Shown here piece by piece: positions 7,144-16,205 of a stretch of 64,000 bases of DNA; positions within the stretch are counted from its first letter, which is position 1; each line of letters begins with the position of its first letter. The DNA is from Geobacter sp. (GTDB lineage: Bacteria; Desulfobacterota; Desulfuromonadia; Geobacterales; Pseudopelobacteraceae), in assembly GCA_003574895.1 (NCBI GenBank), contig PJFB01000008.1:62001-126000 (forward strand), given 5' to 3'. Made by a program: the position numbers and the translations under genes. The notes below the pieces were generated by a model. It had not been told where the DNA came from and ran no database searches. It saw only the letters and a list, made by a program, of their open reading frames with translations.

Positions 7144-9309
7144 CTATTGTAGTTTTGGTTGGCAATGAAGCTGATAAATCGCTTTCGAATAGGAAGCCTT
7201 GTCGGGAGTTAGATTCCTATCAAAACCAGAGGCGGTAACTACTGGCTCAACATGAACCGTAATGCCGTTTATAAGGAATTCATGGCAAGGAAAGTCCTTT
7301 TCAATCCTCTTTTTCACGAATAACGCACCGGTGAAGTCGGTCATTGGCAAAACCATAAGCGGAATACTTGTATTGTTTATCGTAAAAATTCCAAGCACAT
7401 CCAAATCTCTCTTCATATGTTTTAATATTTCCAGAGACTGATTGGTCAACTGAATATTGATGTCCGGAGTTAAATCAAAAAAGGTGTATGTCCGCAGATC
7501 GACGATTTTTTCATATGAAACAAGAATAGTGGAAAATGGTGAGTTATAACGGCAATTGCGCTTGATCTCAAGATTAAGAAAAAAGGCCATGGTCGCGGCA
7601 TTAAAAGTACCTTCGGGGATTTCGATTTTATGAGTAACCGCTGCTTCGGCACGGAGCTGGACCTTTTTTGCCATATTATCGATCTTCTCGGCAGAGAAAC
7701 CATTGGAAATCAGGATGGACCGAATCTCCTCCGCAACACCAACACCCTCCTGTCCCTGCTCGGCAATTTGTTCAATAATCGAAAACACGGTTTCTTCATC
7801 CAGGTTTTTAGAACCGTTTATGCTCTTTTTAACCCAATCACCTTTTAATGTGGAGACAGTATCGTTGAACTGGTTTGCCAGTTTTTGCGCAACTACAGAG
7901 ACCATATTCAAACCGACATTCTGTGATTTCAAGCGATCGAGAATTTCCCGTTCTATCCTTTTGACAGCGGCCTTAAGCATTGTTCCGCCGCCAGGGGCAG
8001 CGGCTTCAGGCGATTGCAACACCAAGGCTCGACTTACCTTTTCAATGTAGTCACTCAAAACCGCTGACATTTGTTGGTCATCAGTCTTTACGCCTCCTTT
8101 TTTAATTTCAGCTGCCAGCACGATAAGCTTGGCAGATTCTTCCGGAGCTTCCCTGATTCCTTCAATCAGTTCATTCAAGGTGAGTCCGATCTGGTCCGAT
8201 GCCTCAACCATAATCTGAATCAAACCGTCACTATCGAGCTCTTTGTTCAGTTCCTTGACAAGCGACAAATAATCGGAAGGCGACATTCCTTCGGCAAAAA
8301 GACCATCTTTAAGCTGCGGCAGCAGATATTTCAACTCCTTGATATCAGGCAGCATACGCCGGATAATCTGGGCCAACCTCTTAATGGAAATCTTTCGGTC
8401 GCCTCGGTATTCTTCCTTGATCAGCCGCACAATAACTTGGTAACTGAACTGATTTATTTCGTTTATGGCCAGTTCGTCCGTGGCAACCAGCTTTCCAGTT
8501 TCTCTTTGAAGTCTGATATTCTCGAGAACATTTTCCTTTAGCTTATATATTGTTTCCAGCATTTCAGCCGGCGTAAGACTGGTGACATCTTCGGATATCT
8601 CAGAAGTAGTGAACTGGTTATTGAGTGCCTTTAATTGAGTTGTTATGTATTTGTCGTAATCTGCCTGAGATAATTGGGGTGAGTCGGCGCCCACTGCTCC
8701 GGAAGCGCCATTTTCATGGGAGGAATTGCGCAGAGACAAGATATTCGAAAATTCCCTGAGGATTATACCCGGATCCGCCTGGACATAAGTCCCAGTTCCA
8801 TAGGCTTGCTGATTGCCAAACAGCAACTGAGTATCCGCAAGGACATCTTTATTAACGATCGCGTCGTCAATCGTGACTTTTTTATAAACAACATAGTTTA
8901 TCTTTACACCCGGAATACGTTCATTGCGTAGGTAATCCTGCATTGTTTCTACGCTCTTGAAATCAGATAACGACCCCATTAAGTAAAATAAAGCCAGGGC
9001 ACTTTCCAGGGAAGCGTCCCTGTCAAAGCTGACGGACTGGACTCCAGTCTTTTTAAACCTATTGTTAATACGCTTAACGCTAACCAACTTATCCACACAA
9101 TGATTTTCAAAAAAAATAGAGTCTTTTTCCGCGCTTACAGTAATAGTATTCGCAATAGCAAGCATTGGCTGCAAAACACTGAAAAAGGATGCGGCGCTAT
9201 CTTTGGTAGTCTGATGGCTTCCACCGTACATAAAAGCATTATTGAATGCCAAGTTAAATGCCCTGGCAATCTGTAGTGCCTGCTTTAAATCGATAGCAAT
9301 TTCTGACAT
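7144..9309 (-). CDS. 721-aa cytoplasmic protein with degenerate GGDEF-like C-terminus, between kinase and phosphatase
   Basis: 721 aa, no signal peptide or transmembrane segment. Residues 1-130 form an alpha/beta region (ALQIARAFNLAF, MYGGSHQTT, IANTITVSAEKDSIFFE) reminiscent of an N-terminal domain that precedes HD-GYP or other signalling outputs; this is a weak resemblance. The middle (~210-540) is largely helical. The last ~155 residues track a GGDEF domain: LNLEIKRNCRYNSPFSTILVSY matches the start of such domains and PLMVLPMTDFTGALFVKKRIEKDF matches the part after the signature. The GGDEF site itself reads NTSIP, and the N-terminal metal ligands are missing, so diguanylate cyclase activity is not expected. 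It lies 39 bases after the kinase and 7 before the phosphatase. Likely a regulator or substrate of that pair; function otherwise unknown. Confidence 0.85.
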   Translation of the reverse strand: MSEIAIDLKQALQIARAFNLAFNNAFMYGGSHQTTKDSAASFFSVLQPMLAIANTITVSAEKDSIFFENHCVDKLVSVKRINNRFKKTGVQSVSFDRDASLESALALFYLMGSLSDFKSVETMQDYLRNERIPGVKINYVVYKKVTIDDAIVNKDVLADTQLLFGNQQAYGTGTYVQADPGIILREFSNILSLRNSSHENGASGAVGADSPQLSQADYDKYITTQLKALNNQFTTSEISEDVTSLTPAEMLETIYKLKENVLENIRLQRETGKLVATDELAINEINQFSYQVIVRLIKEEYRGDRKISIKRLAQIIRRMLPDIKELKYLLPQLKDGLFAEGMSPSDYLSLVKELNKELDSDGLIQIMVEASDQIGLTLNELIEGIREAPEESAKLIVLAAEIKKGGVKTDDQQMSAVLSDYIEKVSRALVLQSPEAAAPGGGTMLKAAVKRIEREILDRLKSQNVGLNMVSVVAQKLANQFNDTVSTLKGDWVKKSINGSKNLDEETVFSIIEQIAEQGQEGVGVAEEIRSILISNGFSAEKIDNMAKKVQLRAEAAVTHKIEIPEGTFNAATMAFFLNLEIKRNCRYNSPFSTILVSYEKIVDLRTYTFFDLTPDINIQLTNQSLEILKHMKRDLDVLGIFTINNTSIPLMVLPMTDFTGALFVKKRIEKDFPCHEFLINGITVHVEPVVTASGFDRNLTPDKASYSKAIYQLHCQPKLQ

Positions 9310-9348
9310 ATCAAGCTAAGTCCTTGTATTCCACAAAACGGCAACCTA

Positions 9349-10245
9349 CTAATTCAGCTTACAATTACGAACATAAGCTTCGAGACTGGTTTTAAACTCC
9401 AGACAATCAGCAAAACGATTATTGGGGTGTGCTGCAATTGCTTTGGTAATTATCGCTTCAAGATCACGGTCTATCGAAGGATTGATTTCAGATGGCCTGG
9501 CTATAAAAAAAGTGTCCGGTTCGTTGCGCTTGCGTTTGATCATATCTACAAGCGATTCTTTATGAATCGGCAATACACCAGCCGTCATCTCCATAAGTAT
9601 TGCACCAACGGAGTAAATATCCGTTCGGCCATCAATTGCCCCGCAGGATGCCTGTTCAGGCGACATATACATCGGTGTCCCCACTATCTTCTGCGTCGAG
9701 CTGTATTCAGCCCAGATAGTCCGGGCAATGCCGAAATCTGCCACAAGGGGGCGTTTAAATCTATCATCAATAAGAATATTTGCCGGCTTGATGTCTTGAT
9801 GAAAAACGCCTTCTTCATGGGCATATCCGAGGGCATCCAGAATCTGGCAAATATATTGGATTGTTTCCAAAACAGAAAGGATTCGCTTGGTCGGGACCGG
9901 GTGTTTGCGTGCCTTTGCAATGAGGGTTCTCAGGTCATGACCTACTACGAGTTGCATCACCTGAAAAAAGAAATCGGTAGTCTCCCCCATCTCGTACACG
10001 GGAACAATATTTGGATGGGCAAGTATTCCGACCGTCTCTGCTTCATCGCGAAACATATTCTGGGCCCTGGTGCTGCTCGTAAGCGATTTTGGGAGGATTT
10101 TAACGGCTACTTGGCGTTTGAGGGTAGCCTGATATCCGATAAATACGGCGCCCATAGCTCCTTTGCCCAATAATTTGACCAGAGTAACGGTACCGATGTT
10201 GGCACCAATGTATTGTGAGAGGTCAATGGAGGCGAGATCAGTCAT
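9349..10245 (-). CDS. Soluble Ser/Thr protein kinase (PknB/Hanks type), HRD changed to HQD
   Basis: 298 aa, a bare kinase domain with no transmembrane or PASTA sensor region. Motifs in order: Gly-rich loop GKGAMGAVF (residues 27-35), ATP-binding Lys49 in VAVKIL, a Glu in RDEAETVGIL, catalytic loop HQDIKPANIL (His149, Asp151), DFG 170-172, activation-segment end SPEQ 195-198, and Asp in DGRTDIYS. The catalytic-loop Arg of HRD is replaced by Gln150; RD kinases need that Arg to read activation-loop phosphorylation, so this kinase may be regulated otherwise. SD GGAG precedes the ATG. It heads the kinase/721-aa/PP2C operon; a divergent FHA protein is the probable phosphothreonine reader. Confidence 0.93.
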   Translation of the reverse strand: MTDLASIDLSQYIGANIGTVTLVKLLGKGAMGAVFIGYQATLKRQVAVKILPKSLTSSTRAQNMFRDEAETVGILAHPNIVPVYEMGETTDFFFQVMQLVVGHDLRTLIAKARKHPVPTKRILSVLETIQYICQILDALGYAHEEGVFHQDIKPANILIDDRFKRPLVADFGIARTIWAEYSSTQKIVGTPMYMSPEQASCGAIDGRTDIYSVGAILMEMTAGVLPIHKESLVDMIKRKRNEPDTFFIARPSEINPSIDRDLEAIITKAIAAHPNNRFADCLEFKTSLEAYVRNCKLN

Positions 10246-10278
10246 TGATAAATCTCCAACAAAATTAACAATAATTAT

Positions 10279-10307
10279 GGTATATCAATAATATATTACA
10301 AGGTAAA
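10279..10307 (-). promoter_or_regulatory. Candidate promoter of the kinase operon
   Basis: Minus-strand TTTACC and TATACC separated by 17 bases, about 34 bases before the kinase ATG at 10245. The region is very AT rich, so other hexamer pairs could be chosen; moderate to weak call. Confidence 0.35.
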
Positions 10308-10455
10308 GTCATTATTGATGATATGTACCGGGCGGTCAACGGGCTCCTAAATCCGATGCTATCCGCTCAATAATTATTGAAAGGCCTTCTGAGAGTATCG
10401 GCATCTGCCTGATATTGGGGTTCAGGATCCGATTATTTTTTACTAACCCATTAAA

Positions 10456-10484
10456 TTGACAAGCATGTAGCAGGCTGCTATATA
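10456..10484 (+). promoter_or_regulatory. Sigma-70-type promoter of the FHA gene (leaderless)
   Basis: A perfect TTGACA (10456-10461), a 17-base spacer and TATATA (10479-10484). Transcription should start at about 10490-10492, exactly at the ATG at 10490. No Shine-Dalgarno sequence precedes that ATG, so a leaderless mRNA is predicted. Confidence 0.6.
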
Positions 10485-10489
10485 AAAAT

Positions 10490-11650
10490 ATGTCCACTTA
10501 CTCGTTTCCACGACAGAAAATCCTTTGCGACGAAAGTCCTTTTTCCCGTAAACTGTTGCTCAGTTTACTGGAGAAGGTTTACGCATCTTCTCCTCCGTTT
10601 ACCGGATATTTCAAGATTTTAAGCGATAGATTTTCCCTTTATTTTCTCTTTTTCTTTAATGGCGCCCCCTTTTCTGCCGGAAGCTTTAGAGACGGCAGGC
10701 CGATAAGTTGTTCTATCCAAGAGTTTGGAGAGTATCTGGCATCATCAGCACACGAAGTCCAGTCCATCACACTCTGCGAAACAGACCAGATCCTGTTGCA
10801 ATGCATGATTCACTTTTTACAGGAAGAGCCGGAAGTCAAAGCACCTACCGCTCTAATCGACTTGGAATCTGTTACCCGTCAGATTGGTGAGGCTGGTGCC
10901 GATGCGATGATCGCCCTTTGTCGGGACAATACCATAAATTTTTTCTTCTTTAAGGATGGCAATGGGGCTCAAGCCTATTACTCCGACCTGGAGTTTAAGC
11001 GGCCGAAAGGAATGACTATCGACGAAGAGATGCTGCTCTACGCATTTCAACCTGGAAGCAAAGTGCAGGCATTCATTTTCCGTGACATCGTTACGACCAT
11101 GGTAAATGGCACTAGCCTGCTTGATAAAGATTCGTTATACAATCTTCTTACTAATGGGATTCCTAAAAACAGACGCAAAGGAGATGGGGAAAGATCACCA
11201 ATGCCGGCCGGTACCCATGGAAACATGCGTAGCGGAGATAAAGAAATATCGTCAACTTCTACCGGTAATTCCAGATACAAGCGTAGTTGCGACACAAAGA
11301 AATTGCCAATACCTGCAACAGACGGTATCAATATTCTTATCAATGCCCTCTGTGAAAAACCGATTCTCTCCCTAGTACTCACAGTAGAGTCCGGGCCTCT
11401 GCAGGGGAAACGCTTTGTTGCAACACTTCCGTTTATAATCGGACGCAAAGACTGCGATTTGATACTGGACGATCAACGTATATCACGGCGCCATGCAAAA
11501 TTCGAAATAGTCGATAACAGATTGACCATTGAAGACCTGGCCAGCAAAAACGGCACCAAAGTCAACGGTGAGGCGGTTACCAAGAAGCAGCTTTTCCCAA
11601 ACGACCTGATATCTCTTGGACCGGTCAAACTCAGAATATCTCCTGCATAG
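10490..11650 (+). CDS. FHA-domain protein with N-terminal domain of unknown function
   Basis: 386 aa. The C-terminal ~95 residues are a forkhead-associated domain that binds phosphothreonine peptides: FIIGRKDCDLILDD, RISRRHAKFEI and LASKNGTKVNGE contain the Gly-Arg, Ser-x-x-His and Asn-Gly signature. Residues 1-210 form an unrecognised alpha/beta domain (PFTGYFKILSD, FSLYFLFFFNGAPFSAG) that resembles cyclic-di-GMP-era signalling input domains only loosely. Between them, residues ~227-280 hold three imperfect ~18-residue copies of a basic Ser/Pro linker (KGDGERSPMPAG, SGDKEISSTSTG, SCDTKKLPIPAT). Divergent from the kinase gene, so a probable partner of the kinase/phosphatase pair. Start is uncertain because there is no SD; see the promoter. 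Confidence 0.88.
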   Translation: MSTYSFPRQKILCDESPFSRKLLLSLLEKVYASSPPFTGYFKILSDRFSLYFLFFFNGAPFSAGSFRDGRPISCSIQEFGEYLASSAHEVQSITLCETDQILLQCMIHFLQEEPEVKAPTALIDLESVTRQIGEAGADAMIALCRDNTINFFFFKDGNGAQAYYSDLEFKRPKGMTIDEEMLLYAFQPGSKVQAFIFRDIVTTMVNGTSLLDKDSLYNLLTNGIPKNRRKGDGERSPMPAGTHGNMRSGDKEISSTSTGNSRYKRSCDTKKLPIPATDGINILINALCEKPILSLVLTVESGPLQGKRFVATLPFIIGRKDCDLILDDQRISRRHAKFEIVDNRLTIEDLASKNGTKVNGEAVTKKQLFPNDLISLGPVKLRISPA

Positions 11651-12034
11651 CCCTCGCATATCGTGACGGCCCTGGGTGCGCTCGGTAGTATTTTCCCCGC
11701 ATGTGTGAATATCCCCGGAAACATGATGACCGCTGTCAGCGGAACCCTCTACGCATACTTCACCAAAAACCGGCATATGTTAATCTTACCTCTTGACGCC
11801 TTCCCCCCCCCCACTACCGCATTCATTTTCCCACGCATTGTGATTCTCACGTTCGCATCTCAGGTGCTATCGGGCCGGAACATTCCGAAATCATTTTCAG
11901 ATTCTCATGCGCTTACCAATCTATGAGGTATACTTTTAATAAAGTGAACGGATCTATCATGTTGGGGTTCCCGGCAGAATATCCATGTGCAGGATCATTA
12001 CTCATGTTGCCGGCTAACCAGGGGAGAACGGCTG
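11651..12034 (+). other. Intergenic stretch without a recognised gene
   Basis: About 380 bases between the FHA gene and rpiB. I see no supported ORF, RNA gene or clear terminator. It contains a run of ten C at 11803-11812. Any promoter for rpiB should lie near 11930-12000, where only poor hexamers are visible. Confidence 0.5.
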
Positions 12035-12493
12035 ATGCAAATCGGTATTGCCGCCGACCACGGCGGCTTTAACATGAAAGAACAGCTTGTGCTGGCACTT
12101 AAAACCGCAGGTCATGGGGTGACCGATTATGGCGCCCTGGAAGCGGACCCCAGCGACGACTACCCGGATTTCGTCATTCCACTGGCAAAGTCTGTAGCAA
12201 GAGGTGAGGTGGAACGTGGCATTGCCCTTTGCAGCAGCGGTGTTGGGGCATGCATAGTCGCCAACAAAGTACCCGGAGTGCATGCAGCCTTGATCCATGA
12301 ACACTTCTCCGCCCATCAGGGGGTGGAAGACGACGACATGAACATCATCTGCCTTGGCAGCCTTGTGGTTGGCTATGCCCAGGCTTGGGAGCTGGTCCAA
12401 ACCTTTATCGCCGCCTGTTTCAGCGGTGCGGAGCGCCACCGTCGCCGCCTGGCCAAAATAACTGCACTGGAAAGAGAGATGAAACCGCCGTAA
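12035..12493 (+). CDS. rpiB: RpiB/LacAB-family sugar-phosphate isomerase
   Basis: 152 aa. Interconverts ribose 5-phosphate and ribulose 5-phosphate (or a related aldose/ketose phosphate pair). The ADHGG motif (Asp8, His9) and Cys66 in IALCSSGVGACIVANKVPG match the family's active site. The usual His in RLHNDAN is replaced: the region here reads HQGVEDDDMNIICLG, as in a sub-branch of the family, so the true sugar substrate is not certain. The ATG at 12035 has GGGGAGA 8 bases before it; an earlier in-frame ATG at 11987 adds 16 unlike-family residues and has no SD. Upstream of cydAB and 2.7 kb from the oxidative pentose phosphate genes, whose product it would use. Confidence 0.85.
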   Translation: MQIGIAADHGGFNMKEQLVLALKTAGHGVTDYGALEADPSDDYPDFVIPLAKSVARGEVERGIALCSSGVGACIVANKVPGVHAALIHEHFSAHQGVEDDDMNIICLGSLVVGYAQAWELVQTFIAACFSGAERHRRRLAKITALEREMKPP

Positions 12494-12627
12494 AGTAGGC
12501 CACTCCTGAAGCTTGAGAACGCCAGACGCTCCAGCCTCGGGAGTTATGCGCGTTGCCACTATCCTGCGGACCGGTAAGTCATGTAAATTATGGGTTGAAT
12601 ATCGAAGCAGTCGAAATTGGAGACTTG

Positions 12628-13959
12628 ATGGACAACATTCTCTCGGCACGCACCCTGATGGGCTTTTCGCTCTGTTTTCACATCATCTATGCGACCATCG
12701 GGATCGGACTGCCGCTCATGCTGATGGTTGCTGAAGGACTGTCACTTCGCACCGGAGACGAACTTTTTCACCAGCTTGCCCGACGCTGGATGCGTCCTGC
12801 AGGGGTGCTGTTCGCCATAGGCGCGGTCTCCGGCACCGTTCTTTCCTTTGAATTGGGGCTACTGTGGCCGCGTTTCATGGCATTCAGCGGTCCACTCATC
12901 GGACTTCCCTTCTCGATGGAGGGGTTTGCTTTTTTTACTGAAGCGATCTTCCTCGCCCTTTATATCTATGGCGAACAAAGGCTTTCCCGCCGAATGCTCT
13001 TTTATTGTACAATTGCCCTCACCCTCTCCTCTGCGGCCTCGGCAGCTTTTGTCATCAGCGCCAACGCCTGGATGAATACCCCCACAGGTTTTCGTCTCGT
13101 AAACAATGCCCTTGTTGATGTGCGCCCTTTTCAGGCCCTTTCCAATCCTTCTTGGGCGCACGAGGCGGTGCACGGCACCCTGGCGGCCTACGTTGCCACC
13201 GGTTTTGCCATGGCCGGAGTCTATGCCTTTGCCCTGTTGCGCGGCAGCAACAGTGACTACAACAAACGCGCCCTGACGTTGGCTCTGGCAATTGCCTCAG
13301 TTTCCCTTCCCCTGATGTTGGTCACGGGAGACTGGGCGGCCATGACGGTCGCTGCCCAGCAAAAGCCCAAGCTGGCTGCGATGGAAGCCCATTTCGTAAC
13401 GGCCAGCGGCGCACCGCTCATCATTGGCGGCTGGCCGGACCCTGCTTCTGGCAAGGTCCTGTACGGCATCAAAATTCCCAAACTCCTCAGTATCCTTGCC
13501 CATCGCAATCCTGATGCCATTGTCGAGGGACTCGACGCCTTCCCCCCCGGCACAACGCCTGACCCGCGACTTGTCCATCCTTTCTTCGACCTGATGGTTG
13601 GCTCTACCTTCATCATGCTTGCGCCAGCCGCATGGTTCTGGTGGCTTCGCTGGCGCCGGCGGGACGTACCGCTTGACACATGGCTGCTGTGCGCGCTCCT
13701 GCTCGCATCTCCGTTCGGGATGATTGCCCTGGAAAGCGGCTGGCTCGTCACCGAATTCGGTCGCCAACCCTGGATCATCAGGGATCTGATGCGCGTTAGC
13801 GAAGGGGTAACATTGCAGACCGGTATTGGCCTCATACTCATCACATTCGTTGTCATCTACTTGCTGCTGACGGCAGGACTGTTGAAACTGCTGTTGCGAC
13901 CGTCAACGCCAGCAGATCGTACCGAGACAACACAGGGGGACCGGTATGTGGACCTTTGA
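12628..13959 (+). CDS. cydA: Cytochrome bd ubiquinol oxidase subunit I
   Basis: 443 aa membrane protein with about nine hydrophobic helices. With subunit II it oxidises quinol and reduces oxygen to water. Visible markers are His in FSLCFHIIYATIGIG, an internal Met of PFSMEGFAFFTEAIF, His in SWAHEAVHGTLAAY and the conserved GRQPW. It is short, lacking the long Q-loop insertion of E. coli CydA, so it belongs with the CioA/short-loop bd oxidases. The ATG at 12628 follows GGAG with 5 bases; upstream in-frame codons are not family-like. Its last 14 bases overlap cydB. Context (NADPH-generating genes, exporter) suggests a role in oxygen tolerance of an otherwise anaerobic organism; that is inference. 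Confidence 0.95.
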   Translation: MDNILSARTLMGFSLCFHIIYATIGIGLPLMLMVAEGLSLRTGDELFHQLARRWMRPAGVLFAIGAVSGTVLSFELGLLWPRFMAFSGPLIGLPFSMEGFAFFTEAIFLALYIYGEQRLSRRMLFYCTIALTLSSAASAAFVISANAWMNTPTGFRLVNNALVDVRPFQALSNPSWAHEAVHGTLAAYVATGFAMAGVYAFALLRGSNSDYNKRALTLALAIASVSLPLMLVTGDWAAMTVAAQQKPKLAAMEAHFVTASGAPLIIGGWPDPASGKVLYGIKIPKLLSILAHRNPDAIVEGLDAFPPGTTPDPRLVHPFFDLMVGSTFIMLAPAAWFWWLRWRRRDVPLDTWLLCALLLASPFGMIALESGWLVTEFGRQPWIIRDLMRVSEGVTLQTGIGLILITFVVIYLLLTAGLLKLLLRPSTPADRTETTQGDRYVDL

Positions 13960-14980
13960 GAACCTGGCGGCCGGCACTGTTTATCTTGGGCTGGCCATGT
14001 ATGCGGTTTTCGGCGGTGCGGACTTCGGCGGCGGCATCTGGACCGGCCTTGCCTCCGGACCCCGGGCGCGGGAACAGCGGGACAAGCTTTTCCATGCCAT
14101 CGGACCGGTCTGGGAGACGAATCACGTTTGGCTCATCTTCGTGGTGGTAACCCTTTTCACCACCTTTCCGAAGGGGTTTGCCGCCCTCTTCACCGCCCTG
14201 CCGGTACCCCTGGTGATAGCCCTGATCGGCATCAACTTTCGCGGTGCAGCCTTTGCCTTCCGTCACTTTGGCAGACAGACGGGTGGACACGTTCCCTTCA
14301 TGGCCGGAACCTTTGCCGTAGCGAGTATTCTGACTCCCCTCGCCCTCGGGATGGCAGTGACCGCCACCGCCACCGGAAAAATCATCTTCGTTAAAGGCTG
14401 GGTACAGACCGGGCCATGGTTCTGGATTGGCCCGTTCACCCTGGTGGGCGGGGTTGTAGGCATGGCCATTTGCGCCTATTTGGCGCCTATCTACATGACC
14501 GTGCGTACCGAGGGGGAGTTGCAAAATGATTTCAGGCGCCATGGGTTATATGCCGGACTGGCGCTCGGCATCCTGACCACCCTGGAGATTCCCATTGCCA
14601 TGGTCGATGCCCCTCTCTTTGCCGACCGTCTTCTTGCCTTGCGGGGAGCTGTTTTGGTTGTCTTGGCCGTGTCATCGGGGATCACAGCCATGGTACTGCT
14701 CTGGAGATGCCACTTTCTGTGGGCACAGATTGCGGCCGCAACGACCGTCGCTCTGACAATTGCCGGCTTCGCAGCAGCCATGTACCCGGACCTTCTAGTC
14801 GGCCAACTGTCCCTGGCTGCAGCGGCTGCGCCTCCCGCAACACTTCGCTCATTTTTTTCGGTGCTGGTTATCGGCATCACCATTCTCATACCATCGCTTT
14901 TGTTCCTCTACTGGACGTTTCGCGGCGAGCCGAACCCAGAACTCCCGCAGTTGTGGCGTAACGGAGAAGATCACGAATAA
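13946..14980 (+). CDS. cydB: Cytochrome bd ubiquinol oxidase subunit II
   Basis: 344 aa with about eight to nine hydrophobic segments. It is the structural partner of CydA; family cues are FGGADFGGGIW near the N-terminus, GPVWETNHVWLIF and ALIGINFRGAAFAFRH. SD GGGGGA precedes the ATG at 13946 inside the end of cydA, giving a 14-base overlap and coupled translation. No cydX, cydC or cydD follows; the next gene is 197 bases on. Confidence 0.95.
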   Translation: MWTFENLAAGTVYLGLAMYAVFGGADFGGGIWTGLASGPRAREQRDKLFHAIGPVWETNHVWLIFVVVTLFTTFPKGFAALFTALPVPLVIALIGINFRGAAFAFRHFGRQTGGHVPFMAGTFAVASILTPLALGMAVTATATGKIIFVKGWVQTGPWFWIGPFTLVGGVVGMAICAYLAPIYMTVRTEGELQNDFRRHGLYAGLALGILTTLEIPIAMVDAPLFADRLLALRGAVLVVLAVSSGITAMVLLWRCHFLWAQIAAATTVALTIAGFAAAMYPDLLVGQLSLAAAAAPPATLRSFFSVLVIGITILIPSLLFLYWTFRGEPNPELPQLWRNGEDHE

Positions 14981-15177
14981 ACTTTCATCAACCCGCATCA
15001 GCGACCAGAAACTTCACTGTTGCCGCTAAGCATTAGCGATGCATATAAAAAGAGAAATACAAATAACAAACTGACGCAGACACTTGAACAAAACCGGACA
15101 GACTGGCGTCTTTAAATCTCGTGTAACAATTTCAGAATACCAATTGACATTAATCGGGCAGGATCGGGAGGGAGCAT
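14981..15177 (+). promoter_or_regulatory. Leader of the gnd-zwf-pgl operon
   Basis: 197 bases between cydB and gnd. A small hairpin CGCTAA-gca-TTAGCG lies near 15025-15040 but no T run follows. TTGACA occurs about 33 bases before the gnd ATG without a matching -10. The strong SD GGGAGGG immediately precedes gnd. No firm promoter. Confidence 0.3.
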
Positions 15178-16203
<1,026 letters not shown>

Positions 16204-16205
16204 CC

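Noticed and set aside
11803-11812. Run of ten C as a phase-variation tract
   Set aside because: It lies outside any supported gene or promoter, so slippage would have no visible effect.
13853-14542. 229-codon minus ORF opposite cydAB
   Set aside because: Low-complexity Gly/His/Glu reading frame against a clear membrane protein on the other strand.
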